Part shown: positions 8,249 to 17,388 of the stretch, piece by piece
How positions within the stretch are numbered: position 1 is the stretch's first letter
Layout: each line of letters begins with the position of its first letter
Assembly: GCA_022841205.1 (NCBI GenBank)
Contig: JALHCK010000008.1
Coordinates: forward strand, 62,001 to 126,000
Reading direction: 5' to 3'
Source of the DNA: Methanomicrobiales archaeon
Lineage (GTDB): Archaea; Halobacteriota; Methanomicrobia; Methanomicrobiales; Methanospirillaceae
Length of the DNA stretch: 64,000 bases
The notes under the pieces: generated by a model
The model's input: the letters and a program-made list of their open reading frames with translations, nothing else
What the model was told of the DNA's origin: nothing
Databases searched by the model: none
Made by a program: the position numbers and the translations under genes

Positions 8249-8590
8249 ATGGCGATACGGGTATCCATCACCATGGATTCAGAGATGAGCGATCTTATCG
8301 ACAGGTTTGCAAAAGAGCACGGACTGGATCGGAACCGGGCTATTCTCGAACTCATCGACAACGGGTTTTCGCACGTCAGAGAGGGGCAGCCGGTCACCCT
8401 GAACCAGAAACGATCCTTTGAAGAATATCGGGAGATACTGGAAAAAATTTCTGAACTTAAGCATTCCATGAAAAATCTCGCCGATGAAGTGCAGCTGGTC
8501 CACCACATCATCGATGTCGAGTGGAGCAGGGATATGCGACCGGTGCCGTTCCAGACCCGGCGGTGGTGGGAGTTCTGGAAGAGCCCCTGA
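8249..8590 (+). CDS. Ribbon-helix-helix (CopG/Arc-type) regulator
   Basis: About 113 residues. The N-terminus is a ribbon-helix-helix: strand IRVSITMDSEM, then helices LIDRFAKEHGLDRNRAILELIDNGF. Such proteins bind DNA as dimers through the beta ribbon. A helical region follows (EEYREILEKISELKHSMKNL), and the chain ends in an aromatic RRWWEFWKSP. I chose ATG 8249 because GGGGAGG ends 5 nt upstream; a GTG at 8243 overlaps that site. Neighbours give no clear target. Confidence 0.75.
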   Translation: MAIRVSITMDSEMSDLIDRFAKEHGLDRNRAILELIDNGFSHVREGQPVTLNQKRSFEEYREILEKISELKHSMKNLADEVQLVHHIIDVEWSRDMRPVPFQTRRWWEFWKSP

Positions 8591-8597
8591 ACACCAG

Positions 8598-8864
8598 CTA
8601 CCCGATGATGTTCATCATGCTGCGATAGCCTTCACCCATGCGGTCGGCACAGGTTACAGCTTCCACTTCCTTCAGGTTCACTTCTTCCGTTGCCCGGTGC
8701 CGCAGGCAGTAGGCGAGAGCTGGTGAAGTCACCTGGCGTCCACGAACCTTGAATGAACGGGAGAAGACACAAAACCTGCAGTGCTCAATGGTCTCTTCCC
8801 TGTCCGGGCGGCAGTGGACCCTGCCGGCATGTACCTCAAGGACGCGGTATGCTTCTTCAGACAT
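8598..8864 (-). CDS. Small conserved Cys-containing protein, unknown
   Basis: 88 residues from ATG 8864, which has GGAGGA about 11 nt upstream. A longer form starts at ATG 8933 and overlaps the stop of the upstream coiled-coil gene by ATGA, giving 111 residues but no ribosome binding site. Cys residues occur in VHCRP, EHCRFCVFSR, AYCLRH and VTCADR, which could bind a metal. I do not recognise the family. It appears to be the last gene of the larB-nadM-coiled-coil run. Confidence 0.6.
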   Translation of the reverse strand: MSEEAYRVLEVHAGRVHCRPDREETIEHCRFCVFSRSFKVRGRQVTSPALAYCLRHRATEEVNLKEVEAVTCADRMGEGYRSMMNIIG

Positions 8865-8929
8865 GAAAAAGGATTCCTCCAGGAGGGGTATCCCGTGTTG
8901 GGATATAGATCCACCGATCCGGGCATCTA

Positions 8930-10216
8930 TCATGCATGCTCATCGCTAACCAGCATGACCGGTTTTCCCTCAATGCGGGAGATCCCCTGCTCTATCGCGG
9001 CCAATAGTGCAGGTATCTCCCTGGAAAGAGATTGTTCACGCTCTCCTATTGCAGCCATCTTATCACGGAGATCTGCAAGTCGGGCTTCCCTCGTCTCTCT
9101 TTCATGCTGTACCCACCGGATTTTTTCAACTATCGGGTGAGCTTCATGATCTCGCTCAGCAGCACTTAGCCGTGATTCGGCACCCCGGTACTGATCATAC
9201 AGCGACTTTATCCGTGCTGTTATGTCGACTTCTTCGGAAAAAAGCTCCCGCTCTTCCTTGTTCTTCAGTACTATCTCCCCGCTCGCAATCATGCTCCGGA
9301 TAATCGGCAGGACCTTGTTGAGACCTGACAGGAGCTGATCCTCGTCAGGTAAATTGGATCCGTCAAGCGCATCGACCACCGCTTCAATTTCGCGGGACGC
9401 CGATGCCCCCTCTCCCCGCTGCAGAATCCTTTCTCCTTTTCTCAGGACGTGGGCAATCACAGAAATATCTGCCCGCAGCGAGCGATCGGCCGAAGAAAGC
9501 TCGCCCTGGAGGTCTGAAACCGCGGATCTCAGATCGTCAACTTCCGCGGATACGGCCGGGCCTTCAGATATTGCAAGGGTCTTTTTGAGATCTTCGATTG
9601 CCTGCTCTTCTTCATCGATTTTATCGCGGATATTAATGAGGTCACGTTCCGTTGCGTTGTGGTTTGCGATTGTGGCTGACAGTGATGCAGCTGTTCTGTG
9701 CAGGTCCGCGATCTCGTCTCGTTTCCTCCGTGCATCGGCAATTTGCGGTGTCATGGCATTCACTTCCCGTCCTATCCGATCTACGTTCAGCCGGATCTCT
9801 TTCATCTCTTCGGGAAAGACCCCCCGCAGGTATCTCCCGGGCCCGGCAAGCCCTTTGACGCAGCCTTTGAGGCATTCGCTTGCCGCCACGTAGAACTCTT
9901 CGGGGTTAGAGGGGAGGGCTTTTGCAAGTGAGGAGAGCATGGATTTCTCGAAGAGCGGTAGCGTGTTTTTGGCAATCTTTTCGAGTTTGGGATGATATGC
10001 CTCTTCGCGCTCCTTCGAGCGGAGATCCCGTATCAGATCCACCAGGTCTTCCCTGGCAGCTAATACCCCATCACGGTGGCGTTCTATCCCTGCGGAGAGA
10101 TCAGCGGTGATCTCCGCGTCACGCGCCTCAAGCAGAACCGGGACATCGGAAATCGACACGGTGCGCGGTTTTTCTTCCCTCTCTTTCGAAAACCGGTCTT
10201 TGATGAACTTGAACAT
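8930..10216 (-). CDS. Long coiled-coil protein, unknown function
   Basis: 428 residues, soluble. Residues about 20-100 are helical (LRSKEREEAYHPKLEKIAKN). Residues about 135-400 show long heptad-like, Glu/Arg/Leu-rich helices (DKIDEEEQAIEDLKKTLAI; AERDHEAHPIVEKIRWVQHE), like SMC/Rad50 arms but with no Walker A, so it is no ATPase. It starts 9 nt after the nadM stop and overlaps the start of the long form of the next gene. It may be a structural or scaffold protein; nothing ties it to a pathway. Confidence 0.75.
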   Translation of the reverse strand: MFKFIKDRFSKEREEKPRTVSISDVPVLLEARDAEITADLSAGIERHRDGVLAAREDLVDLIRDLRSKEREEAYHPKLEKIAKNTLPLFEKSMLSSLAKALPSNPEEFYVAASECLKGCVKGLAGPGRYLRGVFPEEMKEIRLNVDRIGREVNAMTPQIADARRKRDEIADLHRTAASLSATIANHNATERDLINIRDKIDEEEQAIEDLKKTLAISEGPAVSAEVDDLRSAVSDLQGELSSADRSLRADISVIAHVLRKGERILQRGEGASASREIEAVVDALDGSNLPDEDQLLSGLNKVLPIIRSMIASGEIVLKNKEERELFSEEVDITARIKSLYDQYRGAESRLSAAERDHEAHPIVEKIRWVQHERETREARLADLRDKMAAIGEREQSLSREIPALLAAIEQGISRIEGKPVMLVSDEHA

Positions 10217-10225
10217 GGAACGCCC

Positions 10226-10768
10226 TTACAATCGCCGATCGTCCTGGCCGGATTCATCTGCGCAGTCGTTGCCTGAGATCCTCCGGAGTCGTGCCACCCC
10301 GTCAATTTCGCGGATGACACTGACCACCGACGGAGGAACCAGCTGCTCCCATTCCTCTCCTTTCAGCATTCTCCTTCTGATCTCGGTGCCGGAGTGAAGC
10401 TTCCTGGCATACATCGCCGGCGATTCCACCCTCACCCCTGCCTCTGAGAAGAGTTGCATTACCAGCGGGTTGCCGGAATATACCAGGTCAAAAGGCGGAG
10501 CCATCGACCGGACATGCGAGACCCAGAGGGCATTCCTCCGGATGTCCTCGATGGGAATTACATAGAGAGGAATCCCGATCTCCCCAAGCGAACCGGTTAT
10601 CATCAGGATTCGTTCCCCTGCCGTAAACGGGTTCCCCGGTTCGTGGGAGAGCTGGGCGCTCCCTACCCCGATGATGATCTCCCGCGCCTTCTCTGCAATG
10701 CGTTCCAGCACGTACTGGTGCCCGTTGTGGTAAGGCTGAAACCTCCCGATATAAAATACCCGTGTCAT
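10226..10768 (-). CDS. nadM: Nicotinamide-nucleotide adenylyltransferase
   Basis: 180 residues, normal for archaeal NadM. It joins NMN and ATP to NAD+. The nucleotidyltransferase signature GRFQPYHNGHQ (HxGH) is at residues 8-18 and SGTEIRRRML is the second ATP-binding motif (about 126-135). The C-terminus adds a polar tail (GNDCADESGQDDRR). The ATG at 10768 overlaps the larB stop as ATGA. A longer in-frame opening upstream lies within larB and is rejected because GRFQP must be near the N-terminus. Confidence 0.92.
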   Translation of the reverse strand: MTRVFYIGRFQPYHNGHQYVLERIAEKAREIIIGVGSAQLSHEPGNPFTAGERILMITGSLGEIGIPLYVIPIEDIRRNALWVSHVRSMAPPFDLVYSGNPLVMQLFSEAGVRVESPAMYARKLHSGTEIRRRMLKGEEWEQLVPPSVVSVIREIDGVARLRRISGNDCADESGQDDRRL

Positions 10769-11541
10769 CTTGACGCCGCCATATTTGCAATCCGGGCTGC
10801 AAACGCCCCTGCCGTAAACCCTGCATCGATGTTGACCACCGCGAGGACCGAGCACGACTGAAGCATGCTTGCCAGCGCCGCCTGCCCCTGACCCATATAT
10901 CCATATCCGGTGCTCACAGGGACGCCGATAACCGGACGGTCTATGAGCCCGGCGACAACCGCCGGAAGTGTTCCTTCCCTGCCTGCAGCGACAACGAATA
11001 CATGGGCATCGAGACATTTCCTGATGGCCGGGAAAAGCCGGTGGATTCCGGCGGCCCCGACATCATATGCCGTGCAGACCCTGCATCCCATCTCTGCGGC
11101 AACGACCCGCGCCTCCTCGGCCACCCGTATGTCAGAAGTCCCGGCAGTGATGATCCCAACCACCCCCCCGGATAGCTCCACAGGGCTTCCCCGTGAGAGG
11201 ACTGCCATCCGGGCCCGTTCATGGCAGGTAGCCTCCACTCCTGACAAAGCCGCCCGGTCTGCGAGAACTGCATACTGGGCGTGTGAGATGCGTGAAACGA
11301 GGCAGCGGCCCGAAGTGCCTACAAGGGCGAGCACTATATCTGAGAGCTGCCCGGCTTCCTTGCCCTCCGCGAGCACAACCTCGGGGATCCCACACCGCAG
11401 GCACCTTCCCACGTCGAGGTTTGCGATATCTCCGACCGCTTCGATACGGAGAAAATCGATTTCCCGCTCTGCATCTTCGATTGTAATAGTTCCCTTCTGG
11501 AGGCGTTCAAGGACGACCTGGAGTCTTTTATTGGCAGGCAT
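10765..11541 (-). CDS. larB: LarB-type pyridinium carboxylase/hydrolase (nickel-pincer cofactor)
   Basis: 258 residues. LarB carboxylates nicotinic acid adenine dinucleotide at C5 and hydrolyses the anhydride to start nickel-pincer cofactor synthesis. The C-terminal half is the AIR-carboxylase-like domain: GGVVGIITAGTSDIRVAEEA (about 124-143), VAAGREGTLPAVVAGL and GVPVSTGYG. No larC or larE gene is present in the window. Its tight coupling to nadM is apt because the substrate is a pyridine dinucleotide. In methanogens, whether the pincer cofactor is made is not settled by this locus. Confidence 0.87.
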   Translation of the reverse strand: MPANKRLQVVLERLQKGTITIEDAEREIDFLRIEAVGDIANLDVGRCLRCGIPEVVLAEGKEAGQLSDIVLALVGTSGRCLVSRISHAQYAVLADRAALSGVEATCHERARMAVLSRGSPVELSGGVVGIITAGTSDIRVAEEARVVAAEMGCRVCTAYDVGAAGIHRLFPAIRKCLDAHVFVVAAGREGTLPAVVAGLIDRPVIGVPVSTGYGYMGQGQAALASMLQSCSVLAVVNIDAGFTAGAFAARIANMAASR

Positions 11542-11719
11542 GCCTTTCTCATAACGATATTGGCTTGCCTATATTAAGTTCCTTCAGGGAGGGGAATCCA
11601 TGCATCGGGTTGAGTCCCGCGTTCCGGCAGGTTTGCTGGCGCTTTTGAAAAACTGTTAACCACTACCTGGAAAACCGTGATACGTAATTCCCGTTAAGTT
11701 ATTGGCCGTAAAAGAAGAC

Positions 11720-12058
11720 ATGTTCATACCGATGAGCTATCTCCTCTATGTCGCCTTCTTTGGGGCAGCAGTGGTTTTTTTCCTCTGGTTGCGGGATGCC
11801 AGGATTTTTTACCGGACCGCACTCCAGGGTTACAGGAAAGCAGCCTACCGGGGCGTTCTCTACTGCGCGCTCGCCGTGCTTGGCGTCGCAGTGACAGGGT
11901 GGTCGGCCCTTGAATACTTCGGGGTTGGTCTGATCCTCGCTGCCCTTTACCTGCAGGGACGTGAACAGCGGGAAAGAGTCTGGGAATCCGAGAGGACATT
12001 AGACCGGCTCCTCGGTAAAGCTCCACGGAAAAAAGGTACCCAGAAGAGGGAGGCCTGA
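11720..12058 (+). CDS. Small membrane protein, unknown
   Basis: About 112 residues from ATG 11720; a TTG at 11702 would add six. Two or three hydrophobic segments can be seen: SYLLYVAFFGAAVVFFLWL (about 6-24), VLYCALAVLGVAVTGWSAL (about 47-65) and FGVGLILAALYLQ. A basic, charged C-terminus follows (KAPRKKGTQKREA). It ends 4 nt before hisS and so is probably co-transcribed with it. No family is recognised. The leader holds a TAACCACTAC element at 11657-11666. Confidence 0.65.
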   Translation: MFIPMSYLLYVAFFGAAVVFFLWLRDARIFYRTALQGYRKAAYRGVLYCALAVLGVAVTGWSALEYFGVGLILAALYLQGREQRERVWESERTLDRLLGKAPRKKGTQKREA

Positions 12059-12062
12059 TATC

Positions 12063-13295
12063 ATGCTCCAGAAACCACGCGGAACCCGCGATTTTCTCCC
12101 AGATGAGATGGAGCAGCGGCGCGAGGTTGAGGGAACAATGCGCCAGATAGCCGGCACCTGGGGATACCGGGAGGTCTGCACCCCCGAATTCGAGGAACTG
12201 GAACTCTTTACCATCCGTTCAGGGGATGGCATCATTCAGGAAATGTATGCGTTCGAAGATAAGGGCGGGCGAAAGCTCGCACTGCGTCCGGAAATCACTG
12301 CCCCTGTGCTGCGATTGTATGTCAATGAGGGAAAGACCCTGCCAAAGCCGCTCCGCTGGTTCTACTTTGCCGACTGTTTCCGTTATGAACGACCGCAGAA
12401 GGGGCGTTACCGCCAGTTCTGGCAGTTCGGGATCGAGCTGATCGGTGTTGATTCCCCCATGGCGGAAGCCGAGGTCATCCTGCTTGCCCGCGACCTCCTT
12501 ACAGCGTGCGACATCTCTTTCTCCATCCATATCGGCCACCTCTCGTTCATGCGAAGCCTTCTTTCCGGCCTTGATCCTGATGAACAGAAGAAGATCCGGA
12601 TGTTCCTCGACAAGAAGGATACTGAAGGACTTGGCGCATACCTCTCGTCCATGGGCATGGAAGACCTTCTCGAACGCCTCACGGCCCTTGCCGAGAGCAG
12701 GAGACTGGATGATGTTTTTGCCATAACCGGGGATTTACAGGATCAGGACCGGATCGAAGAGCTTTTCTCAATCCTGGACGGGTCGGGACTGGAATATACC
12801 CTGGACCCCGGGATCGCCCGGGGTCTGGACTACTATACCGGGATGGTCTTTGAGATCTTTGCCGAAAACCTGGGTGCCGAAAACCAGGTTCTCGGAGGAG
12901 GGACGTACAGCCTGGCACACCTCTTTGGCGGCGAAGAGACCCCTTCCTGCGGATTTGCCATTGGATTCGACCGGGTGATGGTTGCCCGGGGCGAGAGGGG
13001 TCCTGTTTCTTCAACGGTAGCAGGGGTCGCGTTCACGCCGGAAGGACGTGATTGGGCAATTACCGTTGCGGGTGCATTCCGGGAGGCCGGTATCAGGACC
13101 GAACTTGTTCTGTCAGGGAAATCGCTGGGAAACCAGATCTCTCATATTGCCCGATCAGCAGATTATGCCCTGATCATCGGTGAACGCGAGTGCGAACTGC
13201 GGAAGGTCACCGTAAAAAACCTCCGTACCGGCACGCAGGACATGCTTCTGCTAACCGATGCGATCAGAGAGGTGAGCGGGAGTGAGTCTTGCTGA
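12063..13295 (+). CDS. hisS: Histidyl-tRNA synthetase
   Basis: 410 residues, class II synthetase charging tRNA-His. Motif 1 lies near the N-terminus (KPRGTRDFLPDE). Motif 2 is in YFADCFRYERPQKGRYRQFWQ (about 101-121). The His-binding RGLDYYTGMVFE and the motif 3 region FAIGFDRVM are present. The C-terminal anticodon-binding domain carries LSGKSLGNQISHIARSAD. Length is normal. Its stop overlaps the GTG start of top6B, so hisS, top6B and top6A appear to be one operon. Confidence 0.95.
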   Translation: MLQKPRGTRDFLPDEMEQRREVEGTMRQIAGTWGYREVCTPEFEELELFTIRSGDGIIQEMYAFEDKGGRKLALRPEITAPVLRLYVNEGKTLPKPLRWFYFADCFRYERPQKGRYRQFWQFGIELIGVDSPMAEAEVILLARDLLTACDISFSIHIGHLSFMRSLLSGLDPDEQKKIRMFLDKKDTEGLGAYLSSMGMEDLLERLTALAESRRLDDVFAITGDLQDQDRIEELFSILDGSGLEYTLDPGIARGLDYYTGMVFEIFAENLGAENQVLGGGTYSLAHLFGGEETPSCGFAIGFDRVMVARGERGPVSSTVAGVAFTPEGRDWAITVAGAFREAGIRTELVLSGKSLGNQISHIARSADYALIIGERECELRKVTVKNLRTGTQDMLLLTDAIREVSGSESC

Positions 13296-15084
13296 GGATC
13301 TGGCACGGCAGCAGCGAAGTATCAGTGTCGCGGAGTTCTTCGAGAGGAACAAACACCTGCTCGGGTTCGATTCCCCGACCCGTGGTGTCATCACCACCAT
13401 CAAGGAAGCAGTTGATAATGCCCTTGATGCCTGCGAGGAGGCACGGATCCTCCCGGATATCTTTATCGCAATCCGGCGTCAATCCGGGGACATCTTCCGA
13501 ATCATTGTCGAGGACAACGGCCCGGGAATCGTCGACAGGCAGATCCCGTTCGTGTTCGGAAAGCTGCTCTACGGCTCACGGTTCCATCAGATCAGGCAGA
13601 GCAGGGGACAGCAGGGGATCGGTATCTCAGCGGCGGTCCTGTATGCCCAGCTGACGACCGGGACTCCCACGATCATAATATCACGGACAGGACCGGATCT
13701 CCCTGCGGTCCGGATCGAGATCCAGATAGATGTCGGGACCAATGAGCCGGATATCGTCTCACAGCAGGAGATCGAATGGGACCGGCCCCATGGCACCCGC
13801 ATCCAGATCGAATTTAAAAGCTCGCTTGCGGCCAGGAAACGATTGGTCGAGTATCTCAAGTATACCTCAGTGGTAAACCCCCATGCCCGGCTGCGGCTCG
13901 AACTTGATGACGAGACCATGCTCTACGACCGGGTGAGCGATGAGGTGATCGCCTGTCCACAGCCAATACAGCCTCACCCCCACGGGATCGAGATCGGACA
14001 GCTCCGGAGGATGCTTGCCTCCGGCAACGGGCACCTGGAACACTTTCTTTCAAACCATTTCTCCCGCGTGGGGGCCAGGAAGGCCTGCGAGATCTGCACC
14101 AGGGCCGGGATTGCCGGAAACCGAGATGTCGGATCCCTCTCTCATGAAGAGCAGAAACGGCTCGTCGAAGCCATTCAGGAGGTGAAAGTCCCTGCTCCCC
14201 CGGTAAACCAGTGTCTCTCGCCAATCGGAGAGGAGCTTATCACCCGGAGCCTCGAAAAGGAGTTCCAGATGGACTTTGTCAGGGCACGGACACGGCCTGG
14301 ATCGGTATTTTCCGGCCACCCATTCATCATCGAAGCGGCTATCGGGTATGGCGGGAAACTACCCGCAGAGGGTAATGCCCAGATCCTTCGGTTCGCAAAC
14401 CGTGTACCGCTCATGTACCAGCAGGGAGCCTGTGCCATCACCCAGGCCATTGCCGGGATGAACTGGAAAAACTATGCCATTCCGCAGGCAGGACTGCCTA
14501 CCGGGCCTCTCATCATCCTGGTGCATGTTGCATCGACCAATGTACCGTTTACAAGCGAGAGCAAGGATGCCGTTGCCGGGATACCGGAAATCGAACGGGA
14601 GATTGTGCTTGCCCTCCAGGATCTCGGCCGGGACCTGAAAATCTTCCTTTCGCGACGGGATCGGAACCGGCTCCAGGAGGACCGGGCCCGGGCAGTCTGG
14701 GCAATCCTCCCCGATCTTGCTGCCAAGGTGGCCGAAATCGTTGAAGAGCCGATACCCGACATCTCGCCCATCGAAGGCCGGATCATGCGAAGACTGGTTG
14801 CCCGGAAGAGAACTGATGGGGGCACTGTGTTAATCGAGCTTATCAACTACACCGCACAGCCGGCTACCCTCTCCCTCTACAGCATATCACCCGATGCAGC
14901 CGATGATGCCCGACCACCTCCGGACCTTGTCACCCGGCTGGATGACGAGTACACGAAGGTATGGCAGATCTCGGTCGGAGTGGGAGAATTGTGGCAGACC
15001 AGGTTTACCGGAAGTGGTGGAGGTACTCTGGAGCTGCGGGATATCGATCCGCGGCAGATCGTGGTGGTTGATCAGGATGTCTAG
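13282..15084 (+). CDS. top6B: DNA topoisomerase VI subunit B
   Basis: 600 residues. This GHKL ATPase subunit of the type IIB topoisomerase relaxes supercoils and decatenates DNA by an ATP-gated double-strand passage. Bergerat motifs are EAVDNALDACEEA (about 36-48), VEDNGPGI and RGQQGIGIS. The linker/transducer domain follows. The start is GTG 13282, inside the end of hisS. The last 8 nt overlap top6A, giving coupled synthesis of the two subunits. Confidence 0.95.
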   Translation: MSLAEDLARQQRSISVAEFFERNKHLLGFDSPTRGVITTIKEAVDNALDACEEARILPDIFIAIRRQSGDIFRIIVEDNGPGIVDRQIPFVFGKLLYGSRFHQIRQSRGQQGIGISAAVLYAQLTTGTPTIIISRTGPDLPAVRIEIQIDVGTNEPDIVSQQEIEWDRPHGTRIQIEFKSSLAARKRLVEYLKYTSVVNPHARLRLELDDETMLYDRVSDEVIACPQPIQPHPHGIEIGQLRRMLASGNGHLEHFLSNHFSRVGARKACEICTRAGIAGNRDVGSLSHEEQKRLVEAIQEVKVPAPPVNQCLSPIGEELITRSLEKEFQMDFVRARTRPGSVFSGHPFIIEAAIGYGGKLPAEGNAQILRFANRVPLMYQQGACAITQAIAGMNWKNYAIPQAGLPTGPLIILVHVASTNVPFTSESKDAVAGIPEIEREIVLALQDLGRDLKIFLSRRDRNRLQEDRARAVWAILPDLAAKVAEIVEEPIPDISPIEGRIMRRLVARKRTDGGTVLIELINYTAQPATLSLYSISPDAADDARPPPDLVTRLDDEYTKVWQISVGVGELWQTRFTGSGGGTLELRDIDPRQIVVVDQDV

Positions 15085-16165
15085 ATCACAACTCGATAAT
15101 ATGGCTACCGAGCGTCTGGTAGGGATCGCCAGGAAATGGTACAGCCAGATGACCGGGGGAGAGGTCCCCTCAATCTCCCTTCCGTCCCGCACCAAACAAA
15201 ACATCGCATATGATGACGAGGCAGAGGTCTGGAAATATGGAGATCGCGAGAGCATCCGGTCGGCCGGGACAGCAAAGAGTGCTCTCCATCTCCTGAAGAT
15301 GGCCTGGGTCATATGGTTTTTAAAAAAACAGATCGGTGAGGATAGATCCTCGACGTTAAGAGAGCTATATTATATATCCGAGGGATGGAAGAAAGCGAAA
15401 TTCCAGGCTCAGGAAGAGAGTAACTTCCTGATTGAGGATCTCGAGATCCTGACCGATATGCAGCGCGAAGCGTTCCACCTCAGACCTGAAGAGGACGGAG
15501 CAACCATCTTCGGCCCCCTTAAGCTGAAAGAGCAGACCCGCAGAGGTGCCCGTGACATCCACTGCCAGGACGACGTGGGGGAAGCCGGTTACCAGATCCC
15601 GACGAATGTCGAGAACATCGAGTTACTTGACCATGATGCACAGTTCGTGATTGCGATTGAAACCGGCGGTATGTACGCACGTCTTATTGAAAACGGCTTT
15701 GACAGCGAGTACCGCGCGATTCTTATCCACCTCAAGGGGCAGCCTGCCCGGTCAACCCGCCGTGTCCTCAACCGCATCAATGACCAGTTCAACATCCCGG
15801 TCGTGGTCTTTACTGATGGCGACCCCTGGTCCTATCGCATATATGCCAGCGTTGCTTACGGTGCTATCAAAAGTGCTCATATTTCGGATCTCCTGGCCAC
15901 TCCGAAAGCACAGTTTGTCGGTGTCCAGCCAAGCGATATTCGGGACTACAACCTTCCTTCAGACCGCCTCAATGAGAAAGATGTCGCCGCCCTGAAAAGC
16001 GAGCTGACTGATCCGCGGTTCTCCTCCGATTACTGGAAGGAACAGATCGAACTACAGCTCACGCTCGATCTCAAGTCAGAACAGCAGGCCTTCGCAGCGA
16101 GGGGGCTCGATTTCGTGACGAAGGAATATCTCCCCGGGCGGCTCTCTGACATGGGCGTGCTGTAG
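15077..16165 (+). CDS. top6A: DNA topoisomerase VI subunit A (Spo11-like)
   Basis: 362 residues. This is the cleaving subunit. The catalytic Tyr lies in TLRELYYISEGWKK (about residues 94-107). The Toprim metal site is seen as VIAIETGGMYARLIE and FTDGDPWSYRIYA. I chose ATG 15077 (MSRSQLDN), which overlaps the end of top6B by 8 nt; a longer in-frame opening upstream merely shadows top6B. Length agrees with archaeal Top6A. Confidence 0.95.
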   Translation: MSRSQLDNMATERLVGIARKWYSQMTGGEVPSISLPSRTKQNIAYDDEAEVWKYGDRESIRSAGTAKSALHLLKMAWVIWFLKKQIGEDRSSTLRELYYISEGWKKAKFQAQEESNFLIEDLEILTDMQREAFHLRPEEDGATIFGPLKLKEQTRRGARDIHCQDDVGEAGYQIPTNVENIELLDHDAQFVIAIETGGMYARLIENGFDSEYRAILIHLKGQPARSTRRVLNRINDQFNIPVVVFTDGDPWSYRIYASVAYGAIKSAHISDLLATPKAQFVGVQPSDIRDYNLPSDRLNEKDVAALKSELTDPRFSSDYWKEQIELQLTLDLKSEQQAFAARGLDFVTKEYLPGRLSDMGVL

Positions 16166-16242
16166 CTTTCCATGCCGTTGGTGTATACCGGTACTGATGG
16201 CGGTTTGCGAAAACGATGGGAGGAGGAAGGTTGATCCGCCAG

Positions 16243-17388
16243 TCAGATGAAGAACCGGAACATTATCCAGGCGATCAGAACCATGATGATGGAGTACTTC
16301 AGCCCGGCTATTGCTCTCCCTTCCCCCATCTGGCCGGCAACGAAGCCTGAGAAGAGCCCCTGCAGGATGGCTGCATGGGTGAATATCCGGGTGTAGAGGG
16401 GCAGGTCGACGTTTGCACCAAACGAGGATGCTGCAGCGGATGTTCCGGCCGCTGCCGATCCCGCGGTGGCCATGACCGAGAGGAACGTGGTCACCAGGAT
16501 ATAGATCACGAAGACGAACACCATGAATGCGATTAACACGATAACGATGTAAATCAGCATGTTGTTCCGCCGGTCGGTTCGGAGCGTTATGAATTCATAG
16601 CTGTCGTTTGCCGCCGCCCTCAGTACTTCACTCACGTCGCCCCCGGCCTTGCTTGCCTTGGCAATCAGGTCAATGCTCCTGTCGGTGAGAGGTGTGGCGA
16701 GACGGGCCCGGAACCGCTGGATAGCATCGATAAACGTAACATTCCAGGACATTTCGTTGTCCAGCCGTCTCACATAGGGAGTAAGGGTAGAGTAATCACT
16801 CTGAGCTACCAGGTGGACGGCGTTTGGCAGTGTCATTCCCGAATCGTTCATACCGGCAAGGTCGCGATAAAAGTTCGGGAGAGCTTCTTCGATATGCCGC
16901 CTCCTGGACATTTCGCGGAAATCGAGAACAGCAAGAGGAATGGCAGCGATGAAAAAGGTGAATATGAGAATATCGTCAACTGCTGTTGAGGTGTAGATAC
17001 CCGATACCCCGTGTTCGCGGATAACGAACGCGGTTCCGATCAGGAAAAAGAGGATGGCAGCCGGTATTGTCACATATAGTGTGTTTATTGGTTGTTCGGT
17101 GAGAACTTTTATCGGGTGCTTCAGGAGTCGTCCGAAACCATGCTCAGATGCCCGGTACTTAACGATTTTTCTGACGATCACATCCTGCTCATGCTCGAAT
17201 TCCGATTTATCCCGTTCCCCAAGCTCGATATCCGGCGGTTTTTCCCTCTTCAGTAGGCGGGATAGGGTTTCCATTCGTCCCGGCTTGTCTCCTGAGGAAG
17301 CAGCCTCATAGGGAGGGGTTTTGGGCTGCACCGCTTCTCCGGTTTTTCCTTTCTTTGCTTTGAAGAGATCTTTGAATGCCATGGTCAA
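16243..17388 (-). CDS. Type II secretion/pilus platform protein (GspF/ArlJ-like), second copy
   Basis: 381 residues. The polar N-terminal ~85 residues (EKPPDIELGERDKSEFEHEQ) are followed by two membrane segments (about 98-118 and 138-155). Then comes the T2SSF cytoplasmic helical domain (LPNFYRDLAGMNDSGMTLPNA, the family's recognisable stretch) and two or three C-terminal membrane segments. It overlaps the upstream platform gene by 4 nt. Paired platform proteins are common in archaeal Tad-like and adhesion pilus systems, where they anchor the pilus in the membrane and couple it to the ATPase. Confidence 0.88.
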   Translation of the reverse strand: MTMAFKDLFKAKKGKTGEAVQPKTPPYEAASSGDKPGRMETLSRLLKREKPPDIELGERDKSEFEHEQDVIVRKIVKYRASEHGFGRLLKHPIKVLTEQPINTLYVTIPAAILFFLIGTAFVIREHGVSGIYTSTAVDDILIFTFFIAAIPLAVLDFREMSRRRHIEEALPNFYRDLAGMNDSGMTLPNAVHLVAQSDYSTLTPYVRRLDNEMSWNVTFIDAIQRFRARLATPLTDRSIDLIAKASKAGGDVSEVLRAAANDSYEFITLRTDRRNNMLIYIVIVLIAFMVFVFVIYILVTTFLSVMATAGSAAAGTSAAASSFGANVDLPLYTRIFTHAAILQGLFSGFVAGQMGEGRAIAGLKYSIIMVLIAWIMFRFFI

